In this document: piece after piece, positions 13,796 through 16,834 of the stretch
How the letters are laid out: each line of letters begins with the position of its first letter
Numbering within the stretch: the stretch's first letter is position 1
NCBI GenBank assembly: GCA_045586105.1
Contig: JAZMZS010000072.1
Coordinates: forward strand, 1-16,834
DNA: 16,834 bases
Source: JAZMZS01 sp045586105
GTDB taxonomy: Bacteria > Bacillota > Clostridia > Oscillospirales > CAG-272
Direction: 5' to 3'
Notes under the pieces: generated by a model
Database searches by the model: none
What the model saw: only the letters and a program-made list of their open reading frames with translations
Told to the model about the DNA's origin: nothing
Made by a program: the position numbers and the translations under genes

Positions 13796-15265
13796 ATGAA
13801 GATCAAGCTGTTTTCAATGATCATTGCGCTTTTCCTCGTTCTTCCCCTGATCATTTCATGCGGAAGTAATACTCAAACCACAGAAGACCCGAACACAACT
13901 CCTGTGACAGAAGCAGAGACTTCTGTTGAATCCACCCTTAACATGGATTTTGACTACGGCGGAGAAAGCTTCAATATTCTCGTAGCTTCCGTACCTACCA
14001 GAACTCCCGATGACTTTAAGTACAACGAAGACCTTTCAAATGTGATCGATGAAGCGAAATACCGCAGAAACGAGCTTATGCTCGAAAACTACGGTGTCAA
14101 GATCGAAAGCGTTACCGATCTCGGCGCAAACAATCAGGGATTCGAGACTATCCAGAAGGATCAAAGCGCAGGTCAGAATACATATCAGCTGTGCGTTCTC
14201 TCGGGTTATGATGCGGCAGAGCTTGCGCTCGTCGGTTCCCTCTTTGATTTCAAAGCATTGCCTAACATCGATACCACAAACTCCTGGTGGGATCAGGCGG
14301 CAGAGAGAGATCTTTCGATCGCGGGTGCTCTCTTCTTTACAACCGGAGCTATATCCAATGTAATTGACGACTACACCTACTGTGTAGTATTCAACAAGGA
14401 TCTCTACAAAGCAACAATAGCCAACCAGATGGATGTTTACCAGGTCGTAGAAGACGGCAAATGGACACTTGATAAGCTTGCCGAGCTTTCAAAAGGGACA
14501 AAGGTCGACGTCAACGGTGACGATATAATGGATTCTCGTGACAGATACGGTCTTATGATCTGGGATAACGAAATGATCGCATCTATCAATGCGGCCGGAC
14601 ACAAGATTGCAACCGTAAAGGAAGACGGACTTTGCGAGCTTACTGTCATGAACGATGTTGTAAACGATGTAGTTGATAAGTTTGTAACCATGGGTAACTC
14701 GGATTACTGCATCAACTTCCAGCATACCTCGGGCGGTGTTCAATTCTACGATATGTTCACTCAGAACCAGGTGCTGTTCTTCATGTCGATGTTCAACGAA
14801 GTCGAGCGTTTCAGAGACATGAGAACAGATTACGGCATTCTCCCCAATCCCAAGCTTTCTGAGGATGCGCCTTACTACGCACCTATAAGCCCCTGGCACT
14901 CTGCATTCCTTTGTGTTCCAATGACAATAGAAAATGAAGACGACGTATCAAACGTCATCGAGCTCATGGGCTATCATTCAGAAAAGATCATTACCCCTGC
15001 TTACTATGACAAGACCCTTATCGGTAAGTACACGAGAGATGACGAGAGTGTCGATATGCTCGATCTCATCTTCAAAAACCGCGTATATGACGTCGGACAC
15101 CTGTACAGGATCGCAACTTTCCAGGAGCACATCACCAATCTTCTCAGAAACAATCAGCCCGCAGGTCTTTCCACTATGTACGAAACATACGAGAAGGTAG
15201 CAAATGCTGATATTCAGGAGCTTAACCTTAACATTACCATTCTCAAAAACAGACAAGGAAGCTGA
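13796..15265 (+). CDS. Extracellular solute-binding lipoprotein, copy 2 (tandem paralog)
   Basis: A 489-residue secreted lipoprotein and close paralog of the preceding gene. The signal peptide ends in lipobox IISC with C22. The linker (TQTTEDPNTTPVTEAETS) differs from copy 1 until AETSVES, after which the two align with almost no gaps. Over a 110-residue block near the C-terminus (from FFMSMFNEVERF to the VYDVGHLY region) I count 98 identical positions. The EF-hand-like loop DVNGDDIMDSRD is kept at 238-249. The DNA differs at many silent third positions, so the duplication is not recent. An ideal GGAGG lies 8 nt before the ATG. The glycosidase gene begins 3 bases after its TGA, so the two are translationally linked. 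Confidence 0.86.
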   Translation: MKIKLFSMIIALFLVLPLIISCGSNTQTTEDPNTTPVTEAETSVESTLNMDFDYGGESFNILVASVPTRTPDDFKYNEDLSNVIDEAKYRRNELMLENYGVKIESVTDLGANNQGFETIQKDQSAGQNTYQLCVLSGYDAAELALVGSLFDFKALPNIDTTNSWWDQAAERDLSIAGALFFTTGAISNVIDDYTYCVVFNKDLYKATIANQMDVYQVVEDGKWTLDKLAELSKGTKVDVNGDDIMDSRDRYGLMIWDNEMIASINAAGHKIATVKEDGLCELTVMNDVVNDVVDKFVTMGNSDYCINFQHTSGGVQFYDMFTQNQVLFFMSMFNEVERFRDMRTDYGILPNPKLSEDAPYYAPISPWHSAFLCVPMTIENEDDVSNVIELMGYHSEKIITPAYYDKTLIGKYTRDDESVDMLDLIFKNRVYDVGHLYRIATFQEHITNLLRNNQPAGLSTMYETYEKVANADIQELNLNITILKNRQGS

Positions 15266-15268
15266 TCT

Positions 15269-16822
15269 ATGAAAGTATCTTACGGAAAAAGCTTACTTAT
15301 ATTAGTAGTGATCATCTGTACTGCACTGACATCATGCGGAGCTCCCGCAAACACCGAGCCTGCCGATACTTCGGCACAGAGCGATGTCGAATGGATCATA
15401 CCCGAAGGCGTGCAATTATCCTCGGGAACGCTCGAGTATTCAAGCCTCGATTCTCCCGCTGTGATAAGAAGCAATAATGCCCTCGAGGACAACTTCAGTC
15501 TCACCGCCGATATCGATCTCGACGGCAAGGGATGTGCAAAAATATTCTTCGAAGCCGAGTTTGATGAAAAAGGCGAGATCAAAAACGGGCTTTGTGCAAC
15601 AGTAGATACACGTACCGGTTCATTTATCATACATCTGTACAACAGATACGAAGCAAAAGTACAATCCGGCAGCAAATTTGATACAAAGGCAACGACCAAG
15701 TACAGCATTTCGATCAACAGAAAAGACAAGTACCTTGATTGCGCGCTCTATAATTTCGAAAATAAAACAGATCCTATTGCGGCTTCAAGTCTTTCTTTAA
15801 ATCAGCTTAAGGGCAAAGAACACGCATTGTCGCTGCTCGGTAATGTAAAGATCGAAAATATTCAAGTAGGTGATATTGTGCCTGACAACGCAAATAAATA
15901 TACAAATCCCATTCTGAATCTGAACAAGGATCTCGGTGACCCCACCGTCTACTATGAGGATGGCAAATACTACATGATGACAACAGGCAGAATGAACTGC
16001 TATGTCAGCGAGGATCTCGTTAATTTCAAGGATATCGGCGTTGTTGCCGACACAAGCAAATTATACGGTCATACGTATTTTGGCGGCGGATCGATATTCA
16101 AGTATGATAGTACTTATTATCTGTTTTATACTTCTTACGTCCCAAACGACCAAAAAGGTATCATGTGCGTTGCAACCTCCGACAAGGTAACCGGACCTTA
16201 CACTCAAACCAAGCAGACGACCGTTGATGAAGACGCTTGTCCCGTGAATTCGGCAGGAGCATTTCCCTTTGTGGCTGACGATGGAAAGACCTATCTTTAC
16301 TGGTACGAAACGCTTCCCGAATACGGAAATACGATATTCGGCGCCGAAGTTGAGTTTAAAAACGGAGTCGTTACCGTAAATAAGGAAACAAAAAAGCGTC
16401 TTGTTATTCCCACTGAAGCATGGGAAAAGAAGAGCGAAAACGGAGCTTCGGGCAGAGTAGTTGAAAGGCCGAACGTGTACTACCATAACGGATATTACTA
16501 TCTGTTCTATGCAGGAAGCCACTGGAAGACCTCGTACGGTCAGGGATATGCCGTAAGCAAAACTCCTCTCGGAGATTTTGAAAAGTACGAGAACAACCCC
16601 ATTCTCGATTCCACCGCTTCCCTGCACGGCGTCGGATGCTCATATATAGTAAGATCCCCTGACGGCAGCGAGCTATTCCTCGTTTATCATGCACATACCG
16701 ATATCGCAACGCTCAGGAGAAACGTATGTATCGACAGAATAGTGTTTGAAGAAAACGTAGACGGTGCTGATATTGCAAAGGTTATTGGCCCGACTGTCAC
16801 ACCGCAGGAATACCCTAAATAA
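15269..16822 (+). CDS. Secreted lipoprotein glycosidase, glycoside hydrolase family 43-like
   Basis: A 517-residue surface lipoprotein. The signal peptide ends in LTSC with C23. Residues about 40-205 form an N-terminal beta-rich module (possibly lectin-like) that I cannot assign. A five-bladed beta-propeller of family 43 type (arabinofuranosidases, xylosidases) follows. It shows the catalytic-base context D224 (LGDPTVYYEDGKYYMMTT), the general-acid context E399 (VVERPNVYYHNGYYYLFYAG), and a closing LHGVGCSYIVRSPDG with H453 and YHAHTD. The third canonical residue, an Asp before FxDDDG, is not where expected: the segment reads NSAGAFPFVADDGKTYLYW. The ATG at 15269 has AAGGAAG inside the end of the preceding gene and starts 3 bases after its stop. 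It probably trims a glycan for the neighbouring binding proteins. The glycan is unknown; other propeller families such as GH117 remain possible. Confidence 0.83.
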   Translation: MKVSYGKSLLILVVIICTALTSCGAPANTEPADTSAQSDVEWIIPEGVQLSSGTLEYSSLDSPAVIRSNNALEDNFSLTADIDLDGKGCAKIFFEAEFDEKGEIKNGLCATVDTRTGSFIIHLYNRYEAKVQSGSKFDTKATTKYSISINRKDKYLDCALYNFENKTDPIAASSLSLNQLKGKEHALSLLGNVKIENIQVGDIVPDNANKYTNPILNLNKDLGDPTVYYEDGKYYMMTTGRMNCYVSEDLVNFKDIGVVADTSKLYGHTYFGGGSIFKYDSTYYLFYTSYVPNDQKGIMCVATSDKVTGPYTQTKQTTVDEDACPVNSAGAFPFVADDGKTYLYWYETLPEYGNTIFGAEVEFKNGVVTVNKETKKRLVIPTEAWEKKSENGASGRVVERPNVYYHNGYYYLFYAGSHWKTSYGQGYAVSKTPLGDFEKYENNPILDSTASLHGVGCSYIVRSPDGSELFLVYHAHTDIATLRRNVCIDRIVFEENVDGADIAKVIGPTVTPQEYPK

Positions 16823-16834
16823 CGACAAAAAGAA

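Noticed and set aside
14489..15256. Minus-strand open frames inside the second binding protein
   Set aside because: Similar antisense frames arise at the matching place in the first copy because the coding strands are paralogous; they carry no motifs.

Overview
The window looks like a chromosomal segment from an anaerobic, Gram-positive clostridium-like bacterium (class Clostridia, possibly an Oscillospirales/Ruminococcaceae-type gut commensal). The evidence is a SpoIVB-type sporulation protease, Firmicutes-style genes with strong AGGAGG-like ribosome binding sites and classical sigma-A promoters, secreted proteins built as lipoproteins, and moderate GC content. No tRNA, rRNA, CRISPR array, transposase or prophage gene was seen, and no stretch over 300 bases lacks a gene.

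Left part (1-6540), mostly housekeeping. A dGTPase (dgt) runs off the left edge on the minus strand. Next come a minus-strand operon of prfB (release factor 2, with no programmed frameshift) and a small acidic-tailed membrane protein, closed by a strong hairpin terminator. Divergent from prfB is a compact spoIVB with its own hairpin. After it an argS-yebC operon starts from a near-consensus promoter and ends in a terminator that works in both directions.

Middle part (6537-11135). A larA-type nickel-pincer racemase gene is on the minus strand. It is divergent from a purine-type phosphoribosyltransferase and a MATE efflux transporter. These are followed by two unrecognised membrane proteins, one with a single N-terminal anchor and one with two membrane segments and a C-terminal zinc ribbon. 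A long perfect hairpin separates them from the next block.

Right part (11133-16822), a carbohydrate-uptake-like locus. An AraC-family regulator (cupin plus double helix-turn-helix) faces away from three secreted lipoproteins. Two are tandem, closely related solute-binding proteins, each with its own sigma-A promoter. The third is a family-43-like glycosidase whose start lies 3 bases after the second binding protein. The simplest reading is that the regulator senses a sugar, the lipoproteins bind and trim a glycan at the cell surface, and permeases lie outside the window or elsewhere. The most noteworthy points are the permease-less duplicated binding proteins, a glycosidase that seems to lack one of the three canonical family-43 carboxylates, the frameshift-free prfB, and the unknown membrane/zinc-ribbon pair.
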